Positions 7,045 through 15,488 of a stretch of DNA of 31,938 nt are shown here, piece by piece. The notes beneath the pieces are model-generated. The model saw nothing but the letters and a program-made list of their open reading frames with translations. It was not told the DNA's origin and made no database searches. The position numbers were made by a program, and so were the translations under genes. How positions within the stretch are numbered: the first letter of the stretch is position 1; each line of letters opens with the position of its first letter. The DNA comes from Bacteriovoracaceae bacterium UBA6144 (GTDB lineage: Bacteria; Bdellovibrionota; Bacteriovoracia; Bacteriovoracales; Bacteriovoracaceae), in the NCBI GenBank assembly GCA_002435705.1, contig DIVA01000066.1, forward strand, positions 9,043 through 40,980, given 5' to 3'.

Positions 7045-8895
7045 ATGAGTTCAGTCAAGAAATCCGAAGTGCAAGAGTCGGTTAAGACTTACGCCAACTT
7101 CAACAAGATTAACGGATCACATCCGTTTAAAACTCAAGTGCCGGATGGGCGCGTCGAGTATCAGGTTCGTACCAAGAAAGGAGGAAAGATTGTTTTCTTT
7201 CACTTCGATCTGGCACGAGAGATGGGATTGATTCCAAAAGATCATCCAAATGAGCTGACTCCTGAACTCGAGAAACAAATTCTTCACACATTCAGTCTGC
7301 AGATCATCAATGAGTGGGACATCGAAAATAAAATCGATTTCACTAAAGATGAAATCCGTCCTCATACCTATATGGCCACACGCTATCTCCAGTTACAGCA
7401 CCCGGATAAATCTGGGCGAACTTCAGGGGATGGACGTACGATTTGGAATGGCACTGTTCGGCACCAGGGCGTGAGCTGGGATATTTCTAGTTGCGGCACG
7501 GGCGGCACCAAGCTTTCTCCTGCAGTGAATATCCAAAAAAAATATTTCCAGACCGGTGACCCAAGTATCTCCTACGGTTGCGGTTGCAGTGAAACCGGAG
7601 AAGGACTTGAGACACTTTTTTTTAGTGAAGTGTTCCAGAAAAATAATATCAAGACTGAGCGTCTCCTTTTGACTCTTGAATATGACAAGGGACTGGCGAT
7701 TAATGTACGAGCGTATCCGAATCTGATCCGTCCTTCACATTTCTTTAATCACCTCAAGCAAGGCAACTATAAAGCTCTTAAACAAGTTGCTGACTACTAT
7801 ATTGAGCGTCAGGTGCAGAATGGTGACTGGGAAGATGTGCGTACAAAGACTCCCACAGAAAAATATAATTATCTGCTAAAAAAAGTTTCAGAAACTTTCG
7901 GCCGCGTTGCCGCTAAGTTCGAAGACGAGTACATCTTCTGCTGGCTCGACTGGGACGGCGATAATATTTTGATGGACGGAGGAGTGATTGACTACGGCTC
8001 GATTCGTCAGTTTGGGCTGTTCCATAGTGAATATCGCTATGATGACGTGGAAAGATTCTCAACCACCATTCTAGAGCAGAAGCAGAAGGCGAAGTACATC
8101 GTCCAAGCTTTCGCGCAGCTTACGGATTTCTTGATCCGTAAGAAGAAGCGTCCCTTAGCAGATTTTAAAAACCACTCATCACTCAATCAATTTGAAGCTC
8201 ACTTTGAAGAAGCAAAATATAAAAATCTTCTGCATAAGATGGGTTTCAAGGCCAAGCACGTTGAAGATCTCTTTAAGCATAATCTGAATGACATCCGCGT
8301 TTTTCGTCGCAGCTTCACATGGTTTGAAAGGGCAAAGAGTCAGCGGGGAGTCTATAAAGTGGCTGATGGGATCACTCGTGATGCCATCTTTTGTATGCGT
8401 GATATTTTGCGGGAACTTCCTCAGCTCTATCTCACTCGAGGTGAACTACTCAAGTCAGATGAGTTTATTGAAATCATCAAATCAAGTTATGCGAAGAAGT
8501 CAGATCTTGAGATGACCTCGATGCTTAAAACCCAGATCAAAAAATTTCAAGTCGCTTACTTAAATCTGATTGATTTGTGTGCTCTTTTGCAAAAGAAGGA
8601 GCGTCATCAGATTCTTTTAGACGTCACCATGCGCTCATCGATCATCAACAAATATGATCGCGTGACGGGAGATTCTATTACCTACGTGGTTGAGAAAGTA
8701 TCGAAGTGTCGCCCGAAACTAACCAATGTCGAACTCTACCGTTTAATGAAAGATTTCTCTCACTATCAGACGCTAGATCCCGATGTAATGCATAAAACTC
8801 ATCGGGAAGACTCAGAGGCACAAACGCCTAAACGTGAGCAGAATATTCTAAGAGACATGGCCGGCATCGTAAGAGAGTGTAGAGAAGGATTATAA
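7045..8895 (+). CDS. Divergent SelO/YdiU-like pseudokinase (putative protein adenylyltransferase)
   Basis: A 616-residue protein distantly related to SelO (YdiU), which transfers AMP to proteins. Segments line up in order: GDGR (128-131), WDISSCGTGGTKLSP (145-159, against the SelO Lys-Gly-Ala-Gly loop), VRAYPNLIRPSHFFNHL (221-237, with Arg222 and Arg229), VADYYIERQ (248-256), and DGDNILMDGGVIDYGS (304-319). D306-N307 and D316 keep the SelO metal-site spacing. The nucleotide-binding lysine is unclear: S148 sits at its place in an ungapped alignment and K156 is the nearest lysine. The C-terminal 240 residues look helical and I do not recognise them. A GTG at 7042 is an alternative start; AGGA at 7032-7035 serves either. 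The next gene starts immediately after the stop. Confidence 0.7.
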   Translation: MSSVKKSEVQESVKTYANFNKINGSHPFKTQVPDGRVEYQVRTKKGGKIVFFHFDLAREMGLIPKDHPNELTPELEKQILHTFSLQIINEWDIENKIDFTKDEIRPHTYMATRYLQLQHPDKSGRTSGDGRTIWNGTVRHQGVSWDISSCGTGGTKLSPAVNIQKKYFQTGDPSISYGCGCSETGEGLETLFFSEVFQKNNIKTERLLLTLEYDKGLAINVRAYPNLIRPSHFFNHLKQGNYKALKQVADYYIERQVQNGDWEDVRTKTPTEKYNYLLKKVSETFGRVAAKFEDEYIFCWLDWDGDNILMDGGVIDYGSIRQFGLFHSEYRYDDVERFSTTILEQKQKAKYIVQAFAQLTDFLIRKKKRPLADFKNHSSLNQFEAHFEEAKYKNLLHKMGFKAKHVEDLFKHNLNDIRVFRRSFTWFERAKSQRGVYKVADGITRDAIFCMRDILRELPQLYLTRGELLKSDEFIEIIKSSYAKKSDLEMTSMLKTQIKKFQVAYLNLIDLCALLQKKERHQILLDVTMRSSIINKYDRVTGDSITYVVEKVSKCRPKLTNVELYRLMKDFSHYQTLDPDVMHKTHREDSEAQTPKREQNILRDMAGIVRECREGL

Positions 8896-9558
8896 GTGAA
8901 ATTGGTTCTCTATTCTGGTGGCGATGCACGGGCGAACCGTGAACTCGATGATATGTTGATGCAGATGTTAGCCGTCAAAAATCCTCTCATGGCCTATATC
9001 CCAGCCTCCTCCTATTTATCGGAAATCGAGTTTCAGCATTTTGTGGAGCAGTACCGACGCTTTAATGTGAAGCGCTTTCTCCATTTCCCGATTGATATAC
9101 CCTATGATCAAACCCTTTTTCGCGAAGTGATGAAGGCCGACGTGATTCACTTGGGCGGTGGCAATACCTTTCATTTTTTATTGTGGCTCAGAAAGACCAG
9201 GCTCTTAGAAGCTCTTCGAGACTATGTATATCGTGGGGGGGTATTAACTGGCCTCTCTGCGGGTGCCATCATGATGAGCCGAGACATCACCATGGCCGGA
9301 ATGCCTAGCTTTGATCGAGATGAAAATCACGATAATATAAAAAAATTGGATTCCATGGCCCTTTTGGAATTCGATTTCTTTCCTCATTATAGAAATTCAA
9401 GTCGTTACGATGCAGAATTTAGAAAACTAACGAAACGAACGAAGCGTAATCTTTACGCCTGTCCTGATGGCGCAGGGATTGTTATCGACGGTGAAAAGAA
9501 AACATTCGTCGGTCCGACCTGGCTCTTTACTGACGGGAAAAAAATAGCTATCAATTAG
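8896..9558 (+). CDS. Peptidase S51 family protein (PepE/cyanophycinase-like)
   Basis: A 220-residue protein of the S51 fold, related to dipeptidase E and cyanophycinase. HLGGGNTFHFL (85-95) is the glycine-rich strand, and GLSAGAIMM (119-127) carries the nucleophilic Ser121 in the nucleophile elbow. FFPHY (161-165) supplies His164. Family members cleave Asp-X dipeptides or release Asp-linked dipeptides in the cytoplasm; the substrate here cannot be assigned. No signal peptide is seen. The start is GTG 8896, directly after the stop of the SelO-like gene, with GAAGGA upstream, so translation is coupled. The AlkB-like gene follows after two bases. The three genes form a compact operon. Confidence 0.85.
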   Translation: MKLVLYSGGDARANRELDDMLMQMLAVKNPLMAYIPASSYLSEIEFQHFVEQYRRFNVKRFLHFPIDIPYDQTLFREVMKADVIHLGGGNTFHFLLWLRKTRLLEALRDYVYRGGVLTGLSAGAIMMSRDITMAGMPSFDRDENHDNIKKLDSMALLEFDFFPHYRNSSRYDAEFRKLTKRTKRNLYACPDGAGIVIDGEKKTFVGPTWLFTDGKKIAIN

Positions 9559-9560
9559 TT

Positions 9561-10565
9561 ATGCACCCCATCCAATTTTTAGCCTTTCTTGTCTATACAG
9601 CAGTGACCGTGTTTGCCCTGCAAAGCGCAGAGTTTCTATGGCTGCCGATCATTTTTGTTTTTATCGGCATCCCTTTGATTGATTTAGTTATGGGGTTGGA
9701 TAAGACGAACCCCACAGAGTCACAGGAAGCTGTCTGGAAACAAGAAAAAGTCTGGGCACCGGCGCTTTATCTTTATGCTCTTACTCATTTTTTAGTTTTA
9801 GCTTTAGGTGTCTCCCTTGCCTTGAGTCTGCCAGTGGGTTTAAATTTATTGTTACTTGCTCTAGTAGTAGGTCTCTACACCGGAGGTCTTGGAATCACGG
9901 TCGGGCACGAGCTCTGTCATAAAAAAGAATTTGCTCCGCGCTTGGTGGCAAACCTTATCCTCTCAAGTGTGTGGTATCAGCATTTCGCAGTTGAACACGT
10001 CCGCGGTCATCACCTTTTAGTTTCAACGCCCGATGATCCAGCGAGTGCTCGTTTCAATGAAAATGTTTATTTCTTTGTTGTTCGTTCTGTTGTGACAAGT
10101 TTTCTCCATGCTCTCAAAATTGATGCCACTGCCGTGTGGTCTGGTGTGGTCATGAGTGTGCTCTTTACTCTCTCTGCAGCTTTTTTATCGCAGAGTGTGT
10201 TGGTATTCTTCTTAGCCCAGTCGGTTGTGGCCTTTGTTCTTTTGGAGCTGGTGAACTATCTTGAACACTATGGTCTCGTTCGCAAAAGAAACGCCAGTGG
10301 CCGCTATGAAAAAGTGACGCCTATTCATTCATGGAACTCAGCTCATAAGTTTTCAAATCTTTTGCTCTTTAATCTTCAACGCCATAGTGATCACCACGCT
10401 CTCGCGCACTTGCCCTATACTGTGCTCAAGCATCACGAACAAGCTCCTCAGCTTCCTTCTGGTTATCCAGGGATGATTCTCCTCGCTCTCGTTCCACCGC
10501 TTTGGTTTAAGGTGATGAATCCAAAGGTCAAGGCTTGGGAGTCTCAGATGTCTACTTCGGCATAA
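9561..10565 (+). CDS. alkB: AlkB-type alkane 1-monooxygenase / fatty acid hydroxylase-like
   Basis: A 334-residue integral-membrane diiron hydroxylase. All histidine motifs of AlkB are present: HELCHK (116-121), EHVRGHH (145-151), NYLEHYGL (232-239) and LQRHSDHHA (272-280). Several hydrophobic helices surround them (about 8-45, 68-112, 170-235, 300-318). The family adds a hydroxyl group to the terminal carbon of alkanes or related chains at the membrane, using rubredoxin as electron donor. No rubredoxin or reductase gene is in the window. Acting on host or membrane lipid chains is a possible alternative. It starts two bases after the S51 gene and overlaps the convergent gene at 10544 by 22 bases. 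Confidence 0.88.
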   Translation: MHPIQFLAFLVYTAVTVFALQSAEFLWLPIIFVFIGIPLIDLVMGLDKTNPTESQEAVWKQEKVWAPALYLYALTHFLVLALGVSLALSLPVGLNLLLLALVVGLYTGGLGITVGHELCHKKEFAPRLVANLILSSVWYQHFAVEHVRGHHLLVSTPDDPASARFNENVYFFVVRSVVTSFLHALKIDATAVWSGVVMSVLFTLSAAFLSQSVLVFFLAQSVVAFVLLELVNYLEHYGLVRKRNASGRYEKVTPIHSWNSAHKFSNLLLFNLQRHSDHHALAHLPYTVLKHHEQAPQLPSGYPGMILLALVPPLWFKVMNPKVKAWESQMSTSA

Positions 10566-11287
10566 ATTGGCAGATGATCGGAGAGTTCTTTCCAGATCGG
10601 GTCATTGAGTACCATCGCTTGAATCGGAATCACGCCACGATAGTACATTCGATCGAGAGGGAGCACAGGCTTAAAGCAAGGGAAGGTTCGGGCGTGTCTC
10701 TTGTAAAGTTCCTGGAATATTTCCTTACTGGAAAATTCTTTTTTCATAATAGGATCAAGTCTTAAAAGCCAATCGTTGAAATCTCCGGCGATAATAAACG
10801 GCGCTTCTTCTGGGATTTTTTCTCGTACATACTGTGACATGATTTTCGCCTGCCTCACCCGAGCACCATGAAAAAGATTAATGTGCGTATTCATCATATG
10901 AAATGTTTTATTTTCATCAGGCAGCCAGATTTCAGCATGAATCATTCCACGCATCTCAGATTTATCGAGGGTGAGGTCAAGATTATGCCAGTATTTAATA
11001 GGGTATTTGGATAGTAGAGCATTGCCGTGATGTCCTTCCGTGTAGACGGCATTTTTTCCATAGGCATGATGGGGCCAGATAGTGTCGGCGAGGTATTCAA
11101 ATTGTGCCTCGAGAGGCCAGTCGCTTATCTTGTGCCTTAGCTTCTCATGCTCACCCTGTACCTCCTGCAAGCACACCACATCAGGGTTAATGAGCCGTAT
11201 CTGCTGCTTGATTCTCGTCAACACAAAACTGGTGTTAAAAAAATCAAAGCCCTTATGGATGTTGTAGGAAAGAATTTTAATTTTCAT
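10544..11287 (-). CDS. Endonuclease/exonuclease/phosphatase family protein (YbhP-like)
   Basis: A 247-residue protein of the EEP (DNase I-like) superfamily. Motifs are YNIHKG (8-13, with Asn9), LQEVQ (40-44, catalytic Glu42), GNALLSKYPI (88-97), MNTHINL (132-138, His135), AGDFND (167-172, Asp169 and Asn171) and SDHLP (236-240, Asp237/His238). The complete set suggests an active metal-dependent phosphodiesterase or phosphatase. The real start is ATG 11287, one base after the stop of the ClsB-like gene. A longer reading starting at 11365 would only extend into that gene. The pairing of a ClsB homologue with this gene matches ybhO-ybhP in E. coli, so a role in phospholipid metabolism is more likely than one in DNA repair. 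Confidence 0.88.
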   Translation of the reverse strand: MKIKILSYNIHKGFDFFNTSFVLTRIKQQIRLINPDVVCLQEVQGEHEKLRHKISDWPLEAQFEYLADTIWPHHAYGKNAVYTEGHHGNALLSKYPIKYWHNLDLTLDKSEMRGMIHAEIWLPDENKTFHMMNTHINLFHGARVRQAKIMSQYVREKIPEEAPFIIAGDFNDWLLRLDPIMKKEFSSKEIFQELYKRHARTFPCFKPVLPLDRMYYRGVIPIQAMVLNDPIWKELSDHLPIYAEVDI

Positions 11288-11288
11288 G

Positions 11289-12473
11289 TTAATTCCAGTA
11301 GCGAAAGAGGAAGATGAGTCGGGAAGCGATGGTTTTCCACCACGGTCTCTGATTGAGTTGTTCAAAGCTTAGTGGAGTGGAAGCAGCCTCTTGATCTTGA
11401 AAGTTTTTCTCCAGCAGTTTTTTATTCTGTGGATGCTGAATCCTTATGTCGACCTCTAGGTCATGCATGAACGAACGATAGTTCAAGTTGGTGGATCCAA
11501 CAGTAATCCAGTCATCGATAAAATAGTTTTTTGCATGAATGATAGATGGATCAAACTCAAAGATCTTCACCCCAGCCTCGAGGAGTTCGAAGTGATAGTA
11601 GGTTTGCAGAAGTGAGTAGTAAAACACATCCGACTTGGTTGACAAAAGAATGCGCACATCGACACCACGCTTAGCGGCTGCCTTTAGGCTTTTAATGATG
11701 GAGCGTTTCGGCTGAAAATACCCGGTAACGAGCCAAATTCTTTTTTTTGATTTCTTTAACCGTTTGATGAAATCTTTGTAGAGACTTCTTCTAAGTCTGA
11801 AGTTTTGATTCAGTCTGATGTCTGGGTGATTAAAACGCACAAACCTTTTTTTGATGCTTTTGCGACGGTACATATAGAATGCCTTCAGTCCCCAATGCTT
11901 CATCAGACTCAATATGAAGAGTGGAGTGATCCAACCTTGAAGTTTTATTCCAATGTCATGCCAAGCTTCATCCTGCTTAAACTCTTTAGAGTGATCCGTG
12001 GTGATGTTAAAACTTCCCGTGTAGGAGATCGTCTCATCGATGGTAATGATCTTGCGGTGATTACGGCGATTGACACCAATCAGTTGCTTGAAAAATGTTT
12101 GGAGACTGGAAACAACATCGATGAGTTGAAACTGGGAATAGGTCCATGGGTGAGGGTTATAAACCTTTACTTTAAAATTAGGGTGAAGATCGATGGTATG
12201 AAGAAACTGGATGAACCCGTGGGAGCCGACTCCATCCACCAGCAGATAGACCGTCACACCTCGAAGAGCCGCTTTTTCAAGAGCGAGGTAAAACCGCTGT
12301 CCCAGAGGATCTTGGGCGAAGATATACATTTCGACGGTAATAATATTTTGCGCTTTATCGATACTTTGCAGGATATCTGCATAGAACTCATCCCCGTCAA
12401 AAAACAGTTTCTCGTAATTCCAGAGCGGTGGAAGCCGTTGGCGGCGAAGAATATAAGGGGGAAGATCGGCCAT
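11289..12473 (-). CDS. clsB: Phospholipase D family cardiolipin synthase (ClsB-like)
   Basis: A 394-residue protein with two HKD motifs: HRKIITID (139-146) and HAKNYFID (313-320), each HxKx4D. VEMYIFAQDPLGQRF (47-61) and GSTNLNYRS (326-334) are further typical PLD segments. It has no N-terminal transmembrane helices, as in ClsB rather than ClsA. ClsB condenses phosphatidylglycerol with another lipid to make cardiolipin at the inner membrane. The ATG at 12473 has no good ribosome binding site. The stop is followed after one base by the YbhP-like gene, so translation is coupled. The upstream gap of 116 bases is shared with the divergent pilT gene. Confidence 0.88.
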   Translation of the reverse strand: MADLPPYILRRQRLPPLWNYEKLFFDGDEFYADILQSIDKAQNIITVEMYIFAQDPLGQRFYLALEKAALRGVTVYLLVDGVGSHGFIQFLHTIDLHPNFKVKVYNPHPWTYSQFQLIDVVSSLQTFFKQLIGVNRRNHRKIITIDETISYTGSFNITTDHSKEFKQDEAWHDIGIKLQGWITPLFILSLMKHWGLKAFYMYRRKSIKKRFVRFNHPDIRLNQNFRLRRSLYKDFIKRLKKSKKRIWLVTGYFQPKRSIIKSLKAAAKRGVDVRILLSTKSDVFYYSLLQTYYHFELLEAGVKIFEFDPSIIHAKNYFIDDWITVGSTNLNYRSFMHDLEVDIRIQHPQNKKLLEKNFQDQEAASTPLSFEQLNQRPWWKTIASRLIFLFRYWN

Positions 12474-12589
12474 AGGACTGTGATTTTAGCACAAGTTTTA
12501 GCATTCTAATTCCCGAGTAATTTTCTTTTTTTATTTATTCATCTTCACTCTCACTCTTTAAGTCCCGATAAGCTAAAAAAAGGATCCTT

Positions 12590-13681
12590 ATGTCGATAAC
12601 TCGTGATGCATTTCACGCACTTGTGAAAAATGCCATGGCCAATAATGTGAGTGATATTCATTTGCGCCAAGATGAGAAACCATCTTTTCGCCTCAAGGGC
12701 GATTTGGTTGCGGTGAAGATGGAGCCACTCACTGAACAAGCCATGAAAGCTGTTTGTAAATTTATTATCAGTGATCCTGATGTAGTGGAACTTCTCGATA
12801 AAAATAAACTCAAAGAATACGACGGATCCTACGCCATTCCCGGAATTTGTCGGGTGCGTGTGAACTTCATGAAGTACCAAGGTAAACTAGGACTGATTCT
12901 GCGGTTGATCTCAGACAATATCCCCACCACTGAGGACTTAGGTCTTCCCGAAGCTATTAATAAAATTGCTTCCGCGGGCCAGGGGTTAGTGTTGGTGACA
13001 GGTGCCACGGGATCAGGCAAAAGTTCCACTCTCGCGGCCATGATCAATTACATCAACCGCACCCAACCCGTTCACGTACTGACACTGGAAGATCCGGTTG
13101 AATACCTCCATAAACCTATTAAGGCCCGTATCACACAAAGAGAGATTGGTTCTGATACAGAGGACTTTAATTCCGCACTAAGAGCGGCCCTTCGACAAGA
13201 TCCAGATATCATCCTGATCGGAGAGATGCGGGACTCTGAGACCATTGGAATTGCCATTAAAGCTGCTGAAACTGGTCACCTTGTGTTTGGGACAGTCCAT
13301 ACCACTGATGCCCTTTCGACGATCGGGCGTCTAATTTCTATGTTTCCCCCTGAAGAGCAGCATGTTGTGCGCCAACGTATTGCGGACAACCTTCACGCCA
13401 CCATTTCTCAGCGTCTGGTTAAAACAGCAGATGGCAAGGGACGAGTTGCTGTTCAGGAAATTATGGTGAATAACCCTGGTATTCGTGAAGCCATTGAAGA
13501 TGATTCAAAAACAATTGAAATCTATACTTATATTACAAAACGCACGAACGGGATGCAGACTTTCGATCAGCACTTAACCCGCCTCTACAAAGACGGGAAA
13601 GTGACTCTAGAGGAGGCCCGTGCCAATGCTTCAAAGCCGGATGATTTTGAAAGGAATCTTCAGTTTGGAGATGATGACTGA
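12590..13681 (+). CDS. pilT: Type IV pilus twitching motility ATPase PilT
   Basis: A 363-residue hexameric secretion-type ATPase that powers pilus retraction. GATGSGKS (138-145) is Walker A, LTLEDPVEY (164-172) lies in the Asp box, RQDPDIILIGEMRD (202-215) is Walker B, and TGHLVFGTVHTTDA (228-241) is the His box. VNNPGIREAI (293-302) corresponds to the PilT AIRNLIRE-like region needed for retraction. The N-terminal PAS-like domain starts with VSDIHLR (20-26). A PilU identity cannot be excluded without comparison. AAGGA lies a few bases before ATG 12590. No other pilus gene is near. In predatory relatives type IV pili help prey entry, so this gene may matter for the life cycle. Confidence 0.9.
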   Translation: MSITRDAFHALVKNAMANNVSDIHLRQDEKPSFRLKGDLVAVKMEPLTEQAMKAVCKFIISDPDVVELLDKNKLKEYDGSYAIPGICRVRVNFMKYQGKLGLILRLISDNIPTTEDLGLPEAINKIASAGQGLVLVTGATGSGKSSTLAAMINYINRTQPVHVLTLEDPVEYLHKPIKARITQREIGSDTEDFNSALRAALRQDPDIILIGEMRDSETIGIAIKAAETGHLVFGTVHTTDALSTIGRLISMFPPEEQHVVRQRIADNLHATISQRLVKTADGKGRVAVQEIMVNNPGIREAIEDDSKTIEIYTYITKRTNGMQTFDQHLTRLYKDGKVTLEEARANASKPDDFERNLQFGDDD

Positions 13682-13758
13682 TGGAAATGGTCGGAAAATC
13701 TTTTCTTTATCTCACTGGTGCTCAGAGCTAAGATAGTATCAATAAAGAGGTATTATTC

Positions 13759-14511
13759 ATGCGCTATTCTTCAGAGAAAACTCAGCCCTATATTTTTCAT
13801 CAATATGGGCAGATTCTAAAAGTTGGGTTACTCATCCTGTTGATGATGATGAGTTTTCGATTTTTTTTCATCTTCAAATTTACTGATCTCGTCGTGCTGA
13901 AAAAAAATCTCTCTGTTACTTTTGAGGGACTCTTTTTGGGTCTACGTTTTGATCTCTCCGTGGTGGCGATTATTGCCAGCCTTCCTTTTCTCGTGAGCAC
14001 CATTGGATTGATTTTAAATCGCGAAAGATTTCTTTATTTCATTCCTTATTTTAATCGTTTTTGGTTTTTTGTGACCACGCTTTTAATCCTAGCAGTCTTG
14101 ATCTGTAACATTAATTTTTATGCTTTTTTTAAAACTCATCTCAACGATCAATTCTTTCAAGTCTGCTCTGGTTCATTCAATGATATTATTCACCGACTCT
14201 CGCGCCACTACTCATTGGCGCTTTGGACTCCGATCTTAATTTTGGAGATCGTGGGATTATGGTTTTTACTGAAACGTATTTTTCGTCGAGAGAGGATCGA
14301 TCTCTTTTATGCTCAACCAATTGGTAAAGAAGGCATTTTTGCGATTCTTTTCTCGCTTCTTGTGCTCATGAGTTTTCTCTCGAGAGGAAACTTTTCGGAG
14401 AAATCTCTCTCGCTAGAAGATGCTTCGTTTTCAAGTATAAATTATGTCAACGAGCTGAGTGTGAACGGAGTCATGGCGTTTAATCGCGCCCTCCAGTCTC
14501 AGTACTACTAG
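13759..14511 (+). CDS. LTA synthase-like membrane domain without sulfatase domain
   Basis: A 250-residue membrane protein with five predicted transmembrane helices (about 20-40, 62-86, 93-117, 147-168, 191-207). It matches the N-terminal membrane part of LtaS/phosphoglycerol-transferase-like proteins, including the GLFLGLRFDLSVVA loop and the post-helix segment SSINYVNELSVNGVMAFNRAL (about 223-243). The periplasmic sulfatase-fold catalytic domain that should follow is absent: the frame stops at 14511, where aroC runs in from the other strand with a four-base overlap. GAGG at 13747-13750 precedes ATG 13759 by eight bases. This is either a truncated gene or a stand-alone membrane domain. The translated frame itself is intact. 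Confidence 0.65.
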   Translation: MRYSSEKTQPYIFHQYGQILKVGLLILLMMMSFRFFFIFKFTDLVVLKKNLSVTFEGLFLGLRFDLSVVAIIASLPFLVSTIGLILNRERFLYFIPYFNRFWFFVTTLLILAVLICNINFYAFFKTHLNDQFFQVCSGSFNDIIHRLSRHYSLALWTPILILEIVGLWFLLKRIFRRERIDLFYAQPIGKEGIFAILFSLLVLMSFLSRGNFSEKSLSLEDASFSSINYVNELSVNGVMAFNRALQSQYY

Positions 14512-15488
14512 TTATAGGCTTTTTGTCTAAGATAGTGGTCAGCTAGAACGATTCGTGCCATGCACTCGACAACCACGATCACTCGTGGGAGTAAACACGG
14601 ATCATGACGTCCTGTTTTAGCTTTATCGCCTACAGTAGAAGGCGCCTTAAAGCCGACCTTTAAAAAGATATCTTCACCATTTGTGATCCCCCCCTCCATG
14701 CCGCCGAAGTGCCGTGAGTCTTGCGAGAGTTCACTGCCCTTCATGCTTGTCACCGCGAAGCCAGAGCCCACTTCAAACCCCATCGATCCCGGAAGGCTCA
14801 TCATCGCTCGGGCCAGTTCCGCTTTTAATTTTTCAAAGGCAGGCTCCCCAAGATTTTTAGGAACACCAGAGATCTTGAGCGCCACGATTCCGCCACTCGA
14901 CTCACCATGAGATTTACACTCGAGGAGAAAAGCCTCAGCTTTTTGAGAGGCTTCCTTATTAGTGAAACCAAGAATACTTCGTTCCGTGGAGTTCACCTCA
15001 CCATTTTCAATCCTGCCGATTGAGTGCGTGTAAGCGAAGAAATCGGTCTGAGGAAGAATCAACCCTGCAAAATAGCCTGCGATCACTCGTGCTACAGTCT
15101 CGCGCCCAGAGGCTCGGCCCGAACCGCGATGATCACGGATTCCATATTTATCTTGTGTCGTACGGTCCGCATGACCGGGACGGTAAGAGTCTTTAAAGGA
15201 ATCATAATCGGAACTTTTTTGATTCGTATTTCGTACGATCACGGCAATCGGTGTTCCGAGTGTCTTTCCTTCAAATACCCCACTGAGTATTTCTGGGTCA
15301 TCGGCTTCGACTCGACTGGTAGTGAACGCACTTTGTCCTGGGGCACGGCGCTTAATGAGTTCTTTTAAGTCATCTAAATTGACAAGCAAGTTTCCAGGGA
15401 CCCCATCGATCACGACACCCAGTGCAGCTCCATGACTCTCACCGAAGGTGGTGAGTGAGAACATCTTTCCAAATTGATTACCACGCAT
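14508..15488 (-). CDS. aroC: Chorismate synthase AroC
   Basis: A 326-residue enzyme that turns 5-enolpyruvylshikimate-3-phosphate into chorismate with reduced FMN, the last step of the shikimate pathway. Signatures: FGESHGAALGVVIDGVPG (15-32), YRPGHAD (101-107), GSGRASGRETVARV (120-133) and the late RHDPC (297-301). It is somewhat shorter than many family members (about 350-390), but all motifs are present. AGGAGA (15496-15501, - strand) precedes ATG 15488 by seven bases. The start overlaps the lipB stop by 11 bases, giving translational coupling. The 3' end overlaps the membrane gene at 13759 by four bases. Confidence 0.95.
   Translation of the reverse strand: MRGNQFGKMFSLTTFGESHGAALGVVIDGVPGNLLVNLDDLKELIKRRAPGQSAFTTSRVEADDPEILSGVFEGKTLGTPIAVIVRNTNQKSSDYDSFKDSYRPGHADRTTQDKYGIRDHRGSGRASGRETVARVIAGYFAGLILPQTDFFAYTHSIGRIENGEVNSTERSILGFTNKEASQKAEAFLLECKSHGESSGGIVALKISGVPKNLGEPAFEKLKAELARAMMSLPGSMGFEVGSGFAVTSMKGSELSQDSRHFGGMEGGITNGEDIFLKVGFKAPSTVGDKAKTGRHDPCLLPRVIVVVECMARIVLADHYLRQKAYN

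Noticed and set aside
11805..12509. A 234-residue reading frame on the + strand
   Set aside because: It lies opposite the ClsB-like gene with complete HKD motifs; composition is a shadow of that gene.
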